Numbered from the stretch's first letter, positions 1 through 10,065 are shown. The stretch: 64,000 nt of DNA from Bradyrhizobium sp. WSM1417 (GCF_000515415.1 NZ_KI911783.1:1042292-1106291), one strand, 5' to 3'. A program made the numbers and translations. Notes: a model not told the origin generated them from the letters alone.

Positions 1-281
1 TGCGCAAGGTTTCGAACCAGGCGCTCACTGCGCTGGTCAATCCGCAGCTCAAGCAGCACATGGATTATTGGGAAGGTGAGCTCGGCAAGAGCGAGTGGTT
101 CGCCGGCAACGAGTTCACCGCCGCCGACATCCAGATGAGCTTTCCGCTCGAGGCAGCCCAGGCGCGCGGCGGGCTCGAGCTTGGCCACCCCAAGGCGATG
201 GCGTTCCTGGAGCGCATTCACGCGCGGCCGGCTTACAACCGCGCCCTCGAAAAGGGCGGGCCGTATCAGGTCGGACGATAG
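1..281 (+). CDS. Glutathione S-transferase, C-terminal part (5' end outside window)
   Basis: The reading frame is open from base 3, so the start lies upstream of the window; 92 C-terminal residues are visible. They form the all-helical C-terminal domain of a glutathione S-transferase. The motif FTAADIQM is the N-capping box (T-x-x-D) of the GST core helix, followed by a family-like stretch around HARPAYNRALEKGG. Family members conjugate glutathione to electrophiles or act as stress-related thiol transferases in the cytosol. The glutathione-binding thioredoxin-like domain is not visible, so the subclass and substrate cannot be given. Confidence 0.85.
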   Translation, partial: RKVSNQALTALVNPQLKQHMDYWEGELGKSEWFAGNEFTAADIQMSFPLEAAQARGGLELGHPKAMAFLERIHARPAYNRALEKGGPYQVGR

Positions 282-291
282 CTAGCCTGCA

Positions 292-1587
292 TCAGTCCGC
301 GTGCAGCACGCGCCCGCGCGTCTCCGGCAGCGCGAAGGCGGCGATGAAGAACAGCGCATAGGCCACCACCGCGAAGATCGCGATCGCATTCGCAAGCGAC
401 GTCGTCGCCGACAGCGCTCCGACCAGGAACGGAAACAGCGCGCCGATGCCGCGGCCGAAATTGTAGCAGAATCCCTGGCCCGAGCCGCGCAGTCGCGTTG
501 GATAAAGCTCGGTCAGGAACGCGCCGACGCCGGAGAAATAGCCCGAGGCGAAAAAGCCGAGCGGGAAGCCGAGCACCCACAGGATTTCGTTGGTGAGCGG
601 CAGCTGGGTGTAGAGCAGCACAACCGCCATCGCGCCGATCGAGAAGATCAGGAACAGATTGCGCCGTCCGATCCGGTCGGCGAGCCAGGCGCCGGTGAGA
701 TAGCCGATGAACGAGCCGATGATCAGGGTCGAGAGATAGCCGGTCGAGCCGACGATCGACAGATGCCGCTCCTTCGTCAAAAACTGCGGCACCCAGAAGG
801 TGACGGCGTAGTAGCCGCCCTGGCAGCCCGTCGCCATCAGCGACGCCAGGATCGTAGTCTTCAGAATCGGACCGGAAAAGATTTCCCAGAGCGCCGGGCG
901 ATTGCCGCTCGCGGCGTGCTTGGCACGGGCCTCAGCCGCGATCTCCGGCTCGGTCACGGAGCGGCGAATGTAGAACACCAGCAGCGCCGGCAGCGCGCCG
1001 ACCACGAACATCCAGCGCCATGCCGTCTCTGGCGGCAAAGCCGAGAACAGGATCGCCTGCGACAGCACTGCGAGGCCCCAGCCGACGGCCCAGCCCGACT
1101 GCACCGAGCCGACCGCACGCCCGCGATATTGCGGCCGGATCGCTTCACCCATCAGCACGGCGCCCGCCGCCCACTCTCCGCCGAAGCCGAGGCCCAGCAC
1201 CGCGCGTGCGATCAGGAGCTGTTCGAAATTCTGCACGACCGCGCAGACCAGCGAGAAGAACGAGAACCAGATGATGGTGATCTGGAGCGTTCTGACCCGG
1301 CCGATATGGTCGGAGAGATAGCCGCCGAGCCAGCCGCCGATGGCGGAGGCCAGCAGCGTCACGGTGCCGGCGAGCCCGGCCGATCCCGCATCGACCTTCC
1401 ACAACGCGATGATGGTGCCGATCACCAGCGGATAGATCATGAAGTCCATACCGTCGAGTGCCCAACCTGCGGCGCAGGCCCAGAACGTCCGCCGCTCCGG
1501 CGCGTTCATGTCGCGATAGAAGGCAAGAAGGCTGGTGTCCTCGATCTCGGCGCGTTCGATGCGCTGGTTCGGATCAACTGTGGTCAT
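292..1587 (-). CDS. MFS transporter (sugar-acid/aromatic-acid proton symporter type)
   Basis: A 431-residue, 12-helix major facilitator. The loop between helices 2 and 3 carries the MFS signature (GYLSDHIGRVRT) and it recurs in the second half as ADRIGRRNLF; GLGFGGEW in helix 4 is typical of the aromatic-acid and sialate/lactate symporter families. It probably imports an organic acid with protons across the inner membrane. The start was placed at MTTVDPN; the 45 codons upstream are Arg-rich and not MFS-like. It lies 112 bp downstream of the gamma-glutamyltransferase gene on the same strand and may be co-transcribed, perhaps taking up a product of it. The substrate is inferred only at family level. 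Confidence 0.85.
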   Translation of the reverse strand: MTTVDPNQRIERAEIEDTSLLAFYRDMNAPERRTFWACAAGWALDGMDFMIYPLVIGTIIALWKVDAGSAGLAGTVTLLASAIGGWLGGYLSDHIGRVRTLQITIIWFSFFSLVCAVVQNFEQLLIARAVLGLGFGGEWAAGAVLMGEAIRPQYRGRAVGSVQSGWAVGWGLAVLSQAILFSALPPETAWRWMFVVGALPALLVFYIRRSVTEPEIAAEARAKHAASGNRPALWEIFSGPILKTTILASLMATGCQGGYYAVTFWVPQFLTKERHLSIVGSTGYLSTLIIGSFIGYLTGAWLADRIGRRNLFLIFSIGAMAVVLLYTQLPLTNEILWVLGFPLGFFASGYFSGVGAFLTELYPTRLRGSGQGFCYNFGRGIGALFPFLVGALSATTSLANAIAIFAVVAYALFFIAAFALPETRGRVLHAD

Positions 1588-1699
1588 GTGCGTTTCCCGA
1601 CCGTGTTTTCTTTGGCAGTTTCTTCTGGCCTCGCGGTGGTAGCACGCGCGGCGGCGCGTGCAAGCGGGCCGCCGGACTTCGCGCCATGCAAGGACAGAG

Positions 1700-3454
1700 T
1701 TACTGCCCCGCTGCTTCCGCACCCCGGCTACGCGGATCGGGCGCGCCGAGCGGCCCGTTGGCGGTCACCGCGATCGAATTGGCGGAGGTCTGTCCCATCG
1801 GCGCGACGATGAGATGATCCATCGCCTTCAGCTCGAGCAGCACATCATCCGGGAAGCCGCTCTCGACCCGGACCTCGTCGGGCAACCATTGGTGATGCAG
1901 CCGCGGCGCGGCCACGGCAGCCGCGACGTCCATTTTGTAATCGAGGACGTTGACGATCACCTGGAGCACGGTCGAGATGATGCGGCTGCCGCCGGGCGAG
2001 CCCGTCACCAGCACCGGCTTGCCGTCCTTCAGGACGATGGTCGGCGACATCGAGGACAGCGGCCGCTTGCCCGGCCCGGGCAAATTGGCCTCGAAGCCGA
2101 CGAGGCCATAGGCATTGGAAGCGCCGACCGCCGCTGTGAAATCGTCGAGCTCGTTGTTGAGCAGCACGCCGGTGCCGTCGGCGACGAGGCCGACGCCGTA
2201 GCTGAAGTTCAGCGTATAGGTGTTGCTGACGGCGTTGCCGCTGCCGTCGACGACGGAAAAATGCGTGGTATTGCTGCCCTCATGCGGTGAGGTCGCGGTG
2301 GAAACGAGCTGTTTCGACGGCGTGGCGCGATCGGCGGAGATGGTTGCCCGCAGCTTCGCGGCATAGTCTTTGGCGGTGAGTGTCGCAATCGGTGCGTTGA
2401 CGAAGGCGGGATCGCCGAGATAGCGCGCCCGGTCCGCATAAGCGCGCTTCATGGCCTCGATCAGCAGATGCAGCGAGGCCGGCGATCCCTGCTTCAGATC
2501 GGCGAGCTGAAAACCTTCGAGAATATTGAGCGTCTCCACCAGCACCACGCCGCCCGACGACGGCAACGGCATCGACACGATGTCATAGCCGCGATAGGTG
2601 CCGCGAACCGGCGCGCGGATGACCGCCCGATAGGATTTCAAATCGGCCGGCGTCATGATGCCGCCCGCGTCAGCCACGGCTTTGGCGAGCTTCTCTGCGA
2701 CCGGCCCCTCGTAAAAACCGCGCGCGCCCTGTGCGGCGACAGCCGACAGCGTTTCGGCGAGGTCGCTCTGCACCAGCCTGTCGCCTTCGCCGAGCGGCGT
2801 GCCATCGGGCCGCGAGAAGATCCTGGCCGAGGAAGGCCAGCGCACCAGCCGCTTGTGCCAACCCGGCAGCGTGTCGGCAATGTCGTCGTCGACGAGGAAG
2901 CCATCGCGGGCGAGCGCGATCGCGGGCTCGAGCAGTTGCGCCAGCGTGAACCGGCCCGAGCCATATTTTTCCAGGGCCAGCGCAAGACCCGCGACGGTGC
3001 CGGGCACGCCGACGCCGAGCGCGGAATCCCGCGACTTCGCCGCGTCGGGCTTGCCGTCGGCGCCGAGGAAAATCTGCGGCGTGGTCGCAGCCGGCGCGGT
3101 CTCGCGATAGTCGATCGTGATGTCTTCGTTGCGCTCAGTGGAATGAATCACCATGAAGCCGCCGCCACCGATATTGCCGGCACGCGGATAGGTCACGGCC
3201 ATCGCAAAGCCGGTCGCGACCGCGGCGTCGACGGCATTGCCGCCGCGCCGCAGGATGTCGGCGCCGACCTGCGCGGAGATTTTCTCCTGCGCCACGACCA
3301 TACCGTGCTCGGCGGGAACGGCATGCACCGTGTCGAGCGCGGGCGGCACATAGGCCCGCCGCGCATCCTGCGCGGTCGCGGCCGGAAGTCCGAACGCCAG
3401 AGTGGCAAGGAAGGCGAAAAATGTCCGCCGTGTCGAGAAAGACGACATCATCAA
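1700..3454 (-). CDS. ggt: Gamma-glutamyltransferase (periplasmic)
   Basis: 584 residues, usual for bacterial GGT. An N-terminal signal peptide (hydrophobic FFAFLATLAFGLPAATA, predicted cleavage before QDARR) points to the periplasm. The precursor self-cleaves before the catalytic threonine, seen here as Thr396 in NTTHFSVVD, into large and small subunits. NIGGGGFMVIH in the large subunit and PLPSSGGVVLVE are further family motifs, and the C-terminal half holds the GSPGGSRI loop that contacts the gamma-glutamyl group. GGT hydrolyses or transpeptidates glutathione and gamma-glutamyl compounds. Three Met codons open the frame, so the start may shift by one or two residues. It is divergent from the UMF1 transporter gene across 96 bp. 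Confidence 0.95.
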   Translation of the reverse strand: MMMSSFSTRRTFFAFLATLAFGLPAATAQDARRAYVPPALDTVHAVPAEHGMVVAQEKISAQVGADILRRGGNAVDAAVATGFAMAVTYPRAGNIGGGGFMVIHSTERNEDITIDYRETAPAATTPQIFLGADGKPDAAKSRDSALGVGVPGTVAGLALALEKYGSGRFTLAQLLEPAIALARDGFLVDDDIADTLPGWHKRLVRWPSSARIFSRPDGTPLGEGDRLVQSDLAETLSAVAAQGARGFYEGPVAEKLAKAVADAGGIMTPADLKSYRAVIRAPVRGTYRGYDIVSMPLPSSGGVVLVETLNILEGFQLADLKQGSPASLHLLIEAMKRAYADRARYLGDPAFVNAPIATLTAKDYAAKLRATISADRATPSKQLVSTATSPHEGSNTTHFSVVDGSGNAVSNTYTLNFSYGVGLVADGTGVLLNNELDDFTAAVGASNAYGLVGFEANLPGPGKRPLSSMSPTIVLKDGKPVLVTGSPGGSRIISTVLQVIVNVLDYKMDVAAAVAAPRLHHQWLPDEVRVESGFPDDVLLELKAMDHLIVAPMGQTSANSIAVTANGPLGAPDPRSRGAEAAGQ

Positions 3455-3550
3455 ACTTCCGCAATGGCCATGGGCAGTTCACATGCAGCGCTGCAATGCT
3501 ATACGGTTTGCCCCGACAGAGGCAAAACTGTTCGTGATGAGGATTATGTA

Positions 3551-4939
3551 GTGACGACGATCGCCCCGGATGCGCGCATCGCCGGCGCGCAGCGGACCTA
3601 TCCGCCGCGCAGCGCCGTCGTCAGCTGGATCTTCTTCGATTGGGCCGCGCAGCCTTATTTCACGCTGATCACGACCTTCGTGTTCGCGCCCTATTTCGCC
3701 ACCGGCATTGCGCCGAATCCCGCCACCGGGCAATCGCTATGGGGCTTTGCGATGGCTGCCGCGGGCCTCGCGATCGCGCTGATGTCGCCGGTGTTGGGGG
3801 CTATCGCCGATGCTTCGGGCCGCAGGAAGCCATGGATCGCCGGATTCGGCGCAGTGCTGGTGCTGGCATCCTGCACGCTGTGGATCGGCAAGCCCGGCGA
3901 CCCTTCGATCATTCCGCCGCTGCTCATCGCGGTCGCGCTCGCCAGCGTCGGCGCGGAATTCGCCACGCTGTTCAACAATGCGATGATGCCGACATTGGTG
4001 CCGCCGGAGCGTATCGGGCGGCTTTCCGGCACCGGCTGGGCGACGGGTTATGTCGGCGGCATCGTCAGCCTGATCATCGTGCTCGGCCTGCTCGCAGCCA
4101 ATCCCGAGACCGGCCGCACGTTGCTCGGTCTCACGCCTCTGTTCGGGCTCGACCCCATCAGCCATCAGGGCGACCGGGCCGCCGGACCGTTGACCGGGCT
4201 TTGGTTCATCATTTTCGTGACGCCGATGTTCCTGTTCACGCCGGACTATCCGGCGAAGCGTCCGGTGCGCGAGGCGCTGCGCGAAGGCTTGTCTGAGCTG
4301 AAGCAATCGATCAAGGGTCTGCCGCACCAGAAATCGCTTGCGGCATTTCTGCTCGCCAACATGATCTACACCGACGGTCTGGTGTCGCTGTTTGCCTTCG
4401 GCGGCATTTATGCGGCGGGCACGTTCGGCTGGCACACGATCCAGAACGGCACCTTTGGCATCATGCTCGCGATCGCCGGCGCGTTCGGCGCGTGGTTTGG
4501 CGGCAAGCTGGACGATCGCTTCGGGCCGAAGCGCGTGATCGCGGGCAGCATGCTGATCCTGCTGCTGGCGCTGGCGGCGATCCTGCTGGTCGACAAGGAT
4601 TCGATCTTCTTCATCAAGGTCGCGCCGCCCGCGCCCGGCGGTGCATTGTTCGCCGCTGCGTCAGAGCGCGCATATCTGGTGCTTGGCTGCCTGATCGGTG
4701 CAGCCGGTGGTCCGCTGCAAGCCGCCTCTCGCACGCTCCTGATCCGTCTCGCACCGAAGGACCGCATCGCGCAGTATTTCGGTCTGTTCGCACTGACGGG
4801 GAAAGTGACATCCTTCATCGGCCCGCTCCTGATCGGCGTGATCACCGCGGTGACGGCGAGCCAGAAAGCCGGCATGGCCGTGCTGGTGGTGTTCTTCGTC
4901 GCGGGGCTGGCGCTGTTGATGCGGGTGCGGGAAAATTAG
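3551..4939 (+). CDS. MFS transporter, UMF1 (Atg22-like) family
   Basis: 462 residues with about 12 membrane spans. The opening SAVVSWIFFDWAAQPYFTLI and the DASGRRKPWIAG loop are typical of the UMF1 subfamily, related to the yeast vacuolar effluxer Atg22, whose bacterial substrates are mostly unknown. A central loop carries the long linker and family motif LVPPERIGRLSGTGWATGYVGG. The GTG at 3551 was chosen because GAGG lies about 10 bases upstream and family similarity begins just after it; an ATG about 90 bases upstream would add a non-membrane leader with no family resemblance. Shares a 96-bp divergent control region with the ggt-like gene. Confidence 0.85.
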   Translation: MTTIAPDARIAGAQRTYPPRSAVVSWIFFDWAAQPYFTLITTFVFAPYFATGIAPNPATGQSLWGFAMAAAGLAIALMSPVLGAIADASGRRKPWIAGFGAVLVLASCTLWIGKPGDPSIIPPLLIAVALASVGAEFATLFNNAMMPTLVPPERIGRLSGTGWATGYVGGIVSLIIVLGLLAANPETGRTLLGLTPLFGLDPISHQGDRAAGPLTGLWFIIFVTPMFLFTPDYPAKRPVREALREGLSELKQSIKGLPHQKSLAAFLLANMIYTDGLVSLFAFGGIYAAGTFGWHTIQNGTFGIMLAIAGAFGAWFGGKLDDRFGPKRVIAGSMLILLLALAAILLVDKDSIFFIKVAPPAPGGALFAAASERAYLVLGCLIGAAGGPLQAASRTLLIRLAPKDRIAQYFGLFALTGKVTSFIGPLLIGVITAVTASQKAGMAVLVVFFVAGLALLMRVREN

Positions 4940-4940
4940 T

Positions 4941-5057
4941 GTCGTCCCGGCGAAGGCCGGGACCCATACTGCGTGATTTCTCGTTGCCGCGACGCGGCGA
5001 GTACCGCACACCAAACTACTTCCTGGGGCTATGGGTCCCGGCCTTCGCCGGGACGAC
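4941..5057. repeat. Palindromic intergenic repeat, family B
   Basis: The left arm CGTCCCGGCGAAGGCCGGGA and the right arm TCCCGGCCTTCGCCGGGACG are exact reverse complements 70-odd bases apart, each also able to fold on itself. It fills the gap between the convergent UMF1 transporter and purH genes, so it may also act as a bidirectional terminator or mRNA-end stabiliser. Related copies lie near 45.4, 55.5 and 58.5 kb. Confidence 0.85.
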
Positions 5058-5084
5058 CTGTTGAGAGTTTGGTACACGACAGAT

Positions 5085-6677
5085 CTAGTGCCTGAAGTGC
5101 CGCGTGCCCGTGAACACCATGGCGATGCCATGCTCGTCGGCAGCCTTGATGACCTCATCGTCGCGCATGGAGCCGCCGGGCTGCACCACGGCGGTTGCGC
5201 CGGCCTCGATGCAGGCGAGCATGCCGTCGGCGAACGGGAAGAACGCATCCGACGCCACGACCGAGCCCTTGGTGAGCGGTTCGGCGAGCTTCAGCTCGGC
5301 CGCCGCATCCTGGGCCTTGCGTGCCGCGATCCGCGCTGAATCGACCCGGCTCATCTGGCCGGCGCCGATGCCGACGGTGGCGAGATCCTTGGCGTAGATG
5401 ATGGTGTTGGACTTGACGTGTTTTGCGACACGGAAAGCAAACTTCAGATCGCGCATCTCGGCATCAGTGGGCGCGCGCTTCGTGACAACCCTGAAGCTCA
5501 TGTCGTCGACCACGGCGTTGTCGCGGCTCTGCACCAGGAGACCGCCCGCCACCGTCTTGGCGGTGAGGCCGGGCGCGCGCGGATCGGGCAGGCTGCCGGC
5601 GAGCAGAAGCCGAAGGTTCTTGCGCGCGCCGATGATGGCGACCGCCTCTTCGCTTGCGTCGGGTGCGATGATCACCTCGGTAAAGATTTTCGTGATCTCG
5701 CGCGCGGTGTCGGCATCGAGTGCCCGGTTCATCGCGATGATGCCGCCGAAGGCCGAGGTGGAATCGCAGGCCAGCGCCTTGCGGTAGGCGCTGACGAGGT
5801 CGGAGCCCTCCGCGACGCCGCAGGGATTGGCATGCTTGACGATGACGCAGGCCGCGGTGCGCTTGGCGTCGAACTCGCCGATGCATTCATAGGCCGCATC
5901 GGTGTCGTTGATGTTGTTGTAGGAGAGCTCCTTGCCCTGGAGCTGCCGCGCGGTCGAGACGCCCGGCCGCTTGTCGGGGGTCGCATAGAACGCCGCGGTC
6001 TGGTGCGGATTCTCGCCATAACGCAGCGACTGGATCAGCCGGCCGCCGAACGCGCGGAAATCGGGCGCGCCGATCTCGAGCTGGCGGTTGAACCAGTTCG
6101 AGATCGCGGCGTCATAGGCGGCAGTGCGCGCGTAAGCCTTGGCGGCAAGGCGCCGGCGCAACTTCAGCGTGGTCGCACCTTTGTTGGCGGCGAGCTCGTC
6201 GAGCACGGCCTGATAGTCCTGCGCCTCGACCACGACGGCGACGTCGTCATGGTTCTTCGCGGCGGCGCGGATCATTGCGGGGCCGCCGATATCGATGTTC
6301 TCGATGCAATCCTCGAAGCCCGCGCCTTTGTCGACGGTCGCCTCGAACGGATAGAGATTGACGACGAGCAGATCGATCGGCGCGATGCCATGCGCCGTCA
6401 TCGCGTCCGCATGGTCCTTGTTGTCGCGGATCGCGAGCAGGCCGCCATGCACCTTCGGATGCAGCGTCTTGACGCGGCCATCCATCATTTCCGGGAAGCC
6501 GGTCAGTTCGGAGACGTCCTTCACCTCGAAGCCGGCCGCGGCGATCGCCTTCGCGGTGCCGCCGGTCGAGACCAGCTCGACATCGTGCGCGGCAAGCGCC
6601 TTCGCGAAGTCGATCAGGCCGGTCTTGTCGGAAACGGAGAGAAGTGCGCGGGTGACGCGGCGGGGATGGTCAGTCAT
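5085..6677 (-). CDS. purH: Bifunctional purine biosynthesis protein PurH (AICAR transformylase/IMP cyclohydrolase)
   Basis: 530 residues, standard for the family. Residues 1-150 are the MGS-like IMP cyclohydrolase domain ([33 protein letters not shown]). The remainder is the AICAR formyltransferase domain, with the catalytic Lys-His pair in [14 protein letters not shown] and the downstream FPFADG. It performs the last two steps of de novo IMP synthesis, using 10-formyltetrahydrofolate (FolD, at 40.1 kb, supplies related C1 units). The start at MTDHPRR follows the family N-terminus and drops 28 unrelated leader codons. It is the last gene of the minus-strand block rsmB, heparinase-like, purH. 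Confidence 0.97.
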   Translation of the reverse strand: MTDHPRRVTRALLSVSDKTGLIDFAKALAAHDVELVSTGGTAKAIAAAGFEVKDVSELTGFPEMMDGRVKTLHPKVHGGLLAIRDNKDHADAMTAHGIAPIDLLVVNLYPFEATVDKGAGFEDCIENIDIGGPAMIRAAAKNHDDVAVVVEAQDYQAVLDELAANKGATTLKLRRRLAAKAYARTAAYDAAISNWFNRQLEIGAPDFRAFGGRLIQSLRYGENPHQTAAFYATPDKRPGVSTARQLQGKELSYNNINDTDAAYECIGEFDAKRTAACVIVKHANPCGVAEGSDLVSAYRKALACDSTSAFGGIIAMNRALDADTAREITKIFTEVIIAPDASEEAVAIIGARKNLRLLLAGSLPDPRAPGLTAKTVAGGLLVQSRDNAVVDDMSFRVVTKRAPTDAEMRDLKFAFRVAKHVKSNTIIYAKDLATVGIGAGQMSRVDSARIAARKAQDAAAELKLAEPLTKGSVVASDAFFPFADGMLACIEAGATAVVQPGGSMRDDEVIKAADEHGIAMVFTGTRHFRH

Positions 6678-6843
6678 GAGCAAGATCCTCTGTCTGAAGG
6701 AGTGTCTATGCCCAGGCGCGCGGCTTCTCAGTCTCGCGCTTCCCGATGGTGCTCCATCCAAGGTCGCCAGTCGCGCGAGCGAGGGCTCGATAGCAGTTTT
6801 TGGTCGCTTTCACAACGATCAGATGGGGCCGAATCGCATGCGT

Positions 6844-8601
6844 CTACAGCGGAAGTTCCGGCTCCCGCCGCGCATTTCTGCGGGCATTCGTGATCGCCGG
6901 CGAGGCGGTGGAGCGGACAAAACTCCAGCGGATCGAGGGCGCCTGCCGCGCATCCTGACGGATCACGATCTGCGCGGTGCGGCGCGGGCCGTCATTGCCG
7001 GCCAGGGATACGCTGTCCTCCAGCTCGACCTTGTCGTCGAGCGCCTCGAAGGTCCAGACGTCGCGGTTCGGCAGCACCAGCATGACGCCGCGGGCATCGG
7101 ACAGCCGGCTCGCCTTCACTGCAGGGTGCAGATGGAATCGCAGTGCGAAATCGGCATCCGGGCCCTTGAAGCGTCCGCCTTGCGGCGGCGACAGCGTGTC
7201 CTCTCCGTCGATGCGCGCGCCGTCATTGGCGATCATCAGCACGCGGCGGTGGATCGCGCCGAATTTTGTCAGGTAACCGTCATGCGACGTCGTGAGCAGC
7301 GTGCCGTTCTGCACGATTTCCCGATAGCTCTCGACCTCGACGGGGCCGCTGGTGACCGGTGCGCCGTGCAAGAGCCGCTTCATCGCCGACATCTCCACGA
7401 ACTGGCATGACGAGGTGTCGTGATAGGTCAGCGTCGAATGCGCCGCCGTCCCGCGTGCGAACGGCCGCCAATTGTCGCGGCCCGTGGTCGGCATGCCGCA
7501 ATTGGTGACGATGCGGCTGATGCCGGAGGATAGTTCGAACGACAGGCAGCCGGCATGGGCGTCGTGGCTGACACTGGCCGCCGGCGGCGGGCCGGTGTCG
7601 ATGATCAGCGTGGTCTGGCCGGCATCGAGGCGCTGGAAACCGGTATGCGGCATGTTCGACATCGGCGCGCCGTGGGTGTCGTCATAGGCAAGCAGCGTCG
7701 CGAGCAGGTCCGAGGGCGTCGCGCTCATGCCGTTGAACAGCGCGAAATTGCCGTCGCCGTGGCGGAAGAAGCGCAGCATCGGCATCATGCGGTCGATCGC
7801 GTTGAGCAGCGCGGGCGGCGGCGCGATGTTGCGCGCGGCAAAGGTCTGCCGCAGCGGCAACAGGTCGATCAACAGCTCGATCAGCGCGCCCGGGTTGCGC
7901 GAGACATGCCCGCCGTCGGGCAAGATCTGCCGCTGCAATTCATCCGAGAGCTTTTTCGAGGTGCTGCGGATGTGACTTGCCTGGTTGGCGAGGCACAGCG
8001 CCGCATAGCACAGCGCGATCAGCACCTGGAGCTTCGGCACGCCGTCGGGAATGTTGACCATGGTGTAGCGCAGCAAGCGGATTTCGCGTGCCAGCGCGCG
8101 CAGATAGCGGCGGTAGAATTTGTTGTCGGTGTCGTTGAGCACCAGCGGCGCCTGCGACAGCAGGGAGATCACGCGTCGCGCCAGCACGTCGGCGCGTCGC
8201 GCGACGGGGCGGCGCTTGCTGGCAGGATTGCCGATCCAGTCCTCGATCAGCGAGCGCGCATTCGCGCGCGTCAGCGCGGTGTCGGCGGCGCGCAAATGGC
8301 GCAGCCAGCCGAAGCCGAGCAGCGCAACCTCCCAATCCTCCGACGGCGGCTCGAGATCGAAGATCGAGCGGCCGTGGCAATTGACAATCTTGCCGGCGAA
8401 GACGAAGCGGCCGGCATAGATCTCGGCGGCGCGGGTCGCATCCGCGGTGCGCAGATCATGGGGCGCGATGATCAGCCGGTCGGCGCGGCCGGGCCAGACC
8501 CGCGATAGGGCGACGGAACCGCCGCTCGCGCGCGCGAGCATGTTCCGCGCGAAGCGGTTCATCACCAGCGTCGAGATACGTCTGCGTTGAGCGACCGACA
8601 C
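6844..8601 (-). CDS. Heparinase II/III family protein
   Basis: 585 residues. The N-terminal two thirds are an alpha-helical toroid region (SEDWEVALLGFGWLRHL; FYRRYLRALAREIRLLRYT) and the C-terminal third is the beta-sandwich of heparinase II/III-like lyases (LIIDTGPPPA; HDAHAGCLSFELSSG; ARGTAAHSTLTYHDTSS). Family members cleave acidic polysaccharides by beta-elimination, but no signal peptide is evident here, so its substrate may be a cell-surface polymer handled in an unusual way or the protein may have a different role. It sits 117 bp after rsmB and 166 bp before purH. This neighbourhood is, to my knowledge, conserved in many Alphaproteobacteria, and suggests a core rather than catabolic function. 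Confidence 0.85.
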   Translation of the reverse strand: MSVAQRRRISTLVMNRFARNMLARASGGSVALSRVWPGRADRLIIAPHDLRTADATRAAEIYAGRFVFAGKIVNCHGRSIFDLEPPSEDWEVALLGFGWLRHLRAADTALTRANARSLIEDWIGNPASKRRPVARRADVLARRVISLLSQAPLVLNDTDNKFYRRYLRALAREIRLLRYTMVNIPDGVPKLQVLIALCYAALCLANQASHIRSTSKKLSDELQRQILPDGGHVSRNPGALIELLIDLLPLRQTFAARNIAPPPALLNAIDRMMPMLRFFRHGDGNFALFNGMSATPSDLLATLLAYDDTHGAPMSNMPHTGFQRLDAGQTTLIIDTGPPPAASVSHDAHAGCLSFELSSGISRIVTNCGMPTTGRDNWRPFARGTAAHSTLTYHDTSSCQFVEMSAMKRLLHGAPVTSGPVEVESYREIVQNGTLLTTSHDGYLTKFGAIHRRVLMIANDGARIDGEDTLSPPQGGRFKGPDADFALRFHLHPAVKASRLSDARGVMLVLPNRDVWTFEALDDKVELEDSVSLAGNDGPRRTAQIVIRQDARQAPSIRWSFVRSTASPAITNARRNARREPELPL

Positions 8602-8718
8602 GCCTTGCCTTGATGGGGGAGAGGATTCCGACGAATCCTTATTAATCCCAAAATCGGACGGCCGACACCACCTTGAACGACGCGAATCAGCGCCGTGGTT
8701 GCAAAATCCAGTGCAAAA

Positions 8719-10065
8719 TCAGGATTTAACGAGCCGGGCAGCGAAAAATCCGTCGAGCCCGCAGAGCTTGGGATCAGCGTTCGGCAGATGGCTGGGCAGA
8801 GTGCGCAGATCGCCCTCGGCGGTGACGATCTCGCTGAGTCCCGACACCTCGGACGCATCGATCGGAACCCGGCGAAGCCCAGGCTCTGCGGCCAGCAGCG
8901 CGGCGACCGCATGCTCGCCCTCTTCGGGCTCCAGCGAGCAGGTACAGTAGACCAGCGTTCCGCCGGGCTTGAGCAGCGAGACCGATTTTTGCAGCAGCCG
9001 CCGCTGGAGCGCGGTCATTGCGGCGATGTCGGATTCCTGCCGAAGCCAGGATACGTCGGGATGGCGGCGGATCGTCCCGGTCGATGTGCAAGGCGCATCG
9101 ATCAGGATGCCGTCGAAGCCATCGGCAGGGCCGGACCATTCCGCGGCGTCGGCGACGACGGTCTCGGCCTGGAGCGACAACCGCGTCAGATTCTCGCGCA
9201 GCCGCGCCACCCGGGCAGGCGAACGGTCGATGGCGGTGACATGGGCGCCAGCCTGCGCCAGCTGCGCGGTCTTGCCGCCGGGAGCGGCGCAGAGATCGGC
9301 GATGGATTTGCCCTTGATGTCGCCGAACAGCCGGGCCGGCAACGCAGCGGCGGCGTCCTGCACCCACCATTGTCCTTCGGCGAAGCCGGGAAGCATGGTC
9401 ACTGCGCCGTGCAGCACTGTACGCACCGATCCGGTCGGCAGGACTTCGCCATGGAGCCGGCTCGCCCATTGCGCGGCGTCCGACTTCACGGTCAGATCCA
9501 GCGAAGGATCGTGGCTGAGCGCGAGCGCCATGTCTCTTGCGACTGTTTCGCCGTAATGCGCGCTCCAGCGTGCGACCATCCAGGGCGGCAGATCCAGCGA
9601 TTGCGCGGCAACCTCGTCCACCAGCGCCTTGCCCTCGCGGGCGCAGCGGCGCAGCACGGCGTTGACGAGGCCGGCATAGCGCGCGGCGCGCCGGTCGGAT
9701 TGCACGAGGCGAACGGAGAGATCGACGGCTGCGTGATCGGGCACGTCCATCCAGAGGATCTGGGCAGCGCCGATCAACAGCGCGCTCTGCGCGCGCGGCG
9801 CGTCGGAGGGAATGCCCTTGTCGAGCAGGCGGGACAGCACATGGCCGAGCGTGCCTAGCCGGCGCAGCACGGTGGCGACCAGGCGGCGCATCAGCGCGCG
9901 GTCGCGGTCGGGGAGCGTCTTCAGTCCGGGATGGGCGCCGCTGCCGTCGAGCTGCTCGTCAAGTGTGCGGTGCTTTTGCAGCACGCCGTCGACGATGTCG
10001 GCGGCAATCCGCCGCGCCGCGAGACCGGGCACTTCGGATGGAGGAGCGAAACGTTGAGATGGCAT
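8719..10065 (-). CDS. rsmB: RsmB/NOP-family 16S rRNA (cytosine-5) methyltransferase
   Basis: 448 residues. Residues 1-140 are a NusB-like RNA-binding domain (ARRIAADIVDGVLQ; ALMRRLVATVLRRLG). The Rossmann methyltransferase domain follows with the SAM motif DLCAAPGGKTAQLA, the release cysteine in DAPCTSTGTIRRHPD and the nucleophile cysteine in VYCTCSLEPEEGE. It methylates a cytosine of 16S rRNA, with the exact position not readable from sequence. The start at MPSQRF begins family similarity. First gene of the rsmB, heparinase-like, purH block; it is divergent from the SDHAF4-like gene over 187 bp. Confidence 0.93.
   Translation of the reverse strand: MPSQRFAPPSEVPGLAARRIAADIVDGVLQKHRTLDEQLDGSGAHPGLKTLPDRDRALMRRLVATVLRRLGTLGHVLSRLLDKGIPSDAPRAQSALLIGAAQILWMDVPDHAAVDLSVRLVQSDRRAARYAGLVNAVLRRCAREGKALVDEVAAQSLDLPPWMVARWSAHYGETVARDMALALSHDPSLDLTVKSDAAQWASRLHGEVLPTGSVRTVLHGAVTMLPGFAEGQWWVQDAAAALPARLFGDIKGKSIADLCAAPGGKTAQLAQAGAHVTAIDRSPARVARLRENLTRLSLQAETVVADAAEWSGPADGFDGILIDAPCTSTGTIRRHPDVSWLRQESDIAAMTALQRRLLQKSVSLLKPGGTLVYCTCSLEPEEGEHAVAALLAAEPGLRRVPIDASEVSGLSEIVTAEGDLRTLPSHLPNADPKLCGLDGFFAARLVKS

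Noticed and set aside
301..1812. Long plus-strand frame antisense to the MFS transporter
   Set aside because: Arg/Glu/Gln-rich composition with no recognisable domain; it mirrors the codons of the real minus-strand gene, as expected in GC-rich DNA.
2468..3550. Possible long N-terminal extension of the UMF1 transporter
   Set aside because: The extension is antisense to ggt and composed of Arg/His-rich shadow sequence; GTG 3551 with a ribosome site is a better start.
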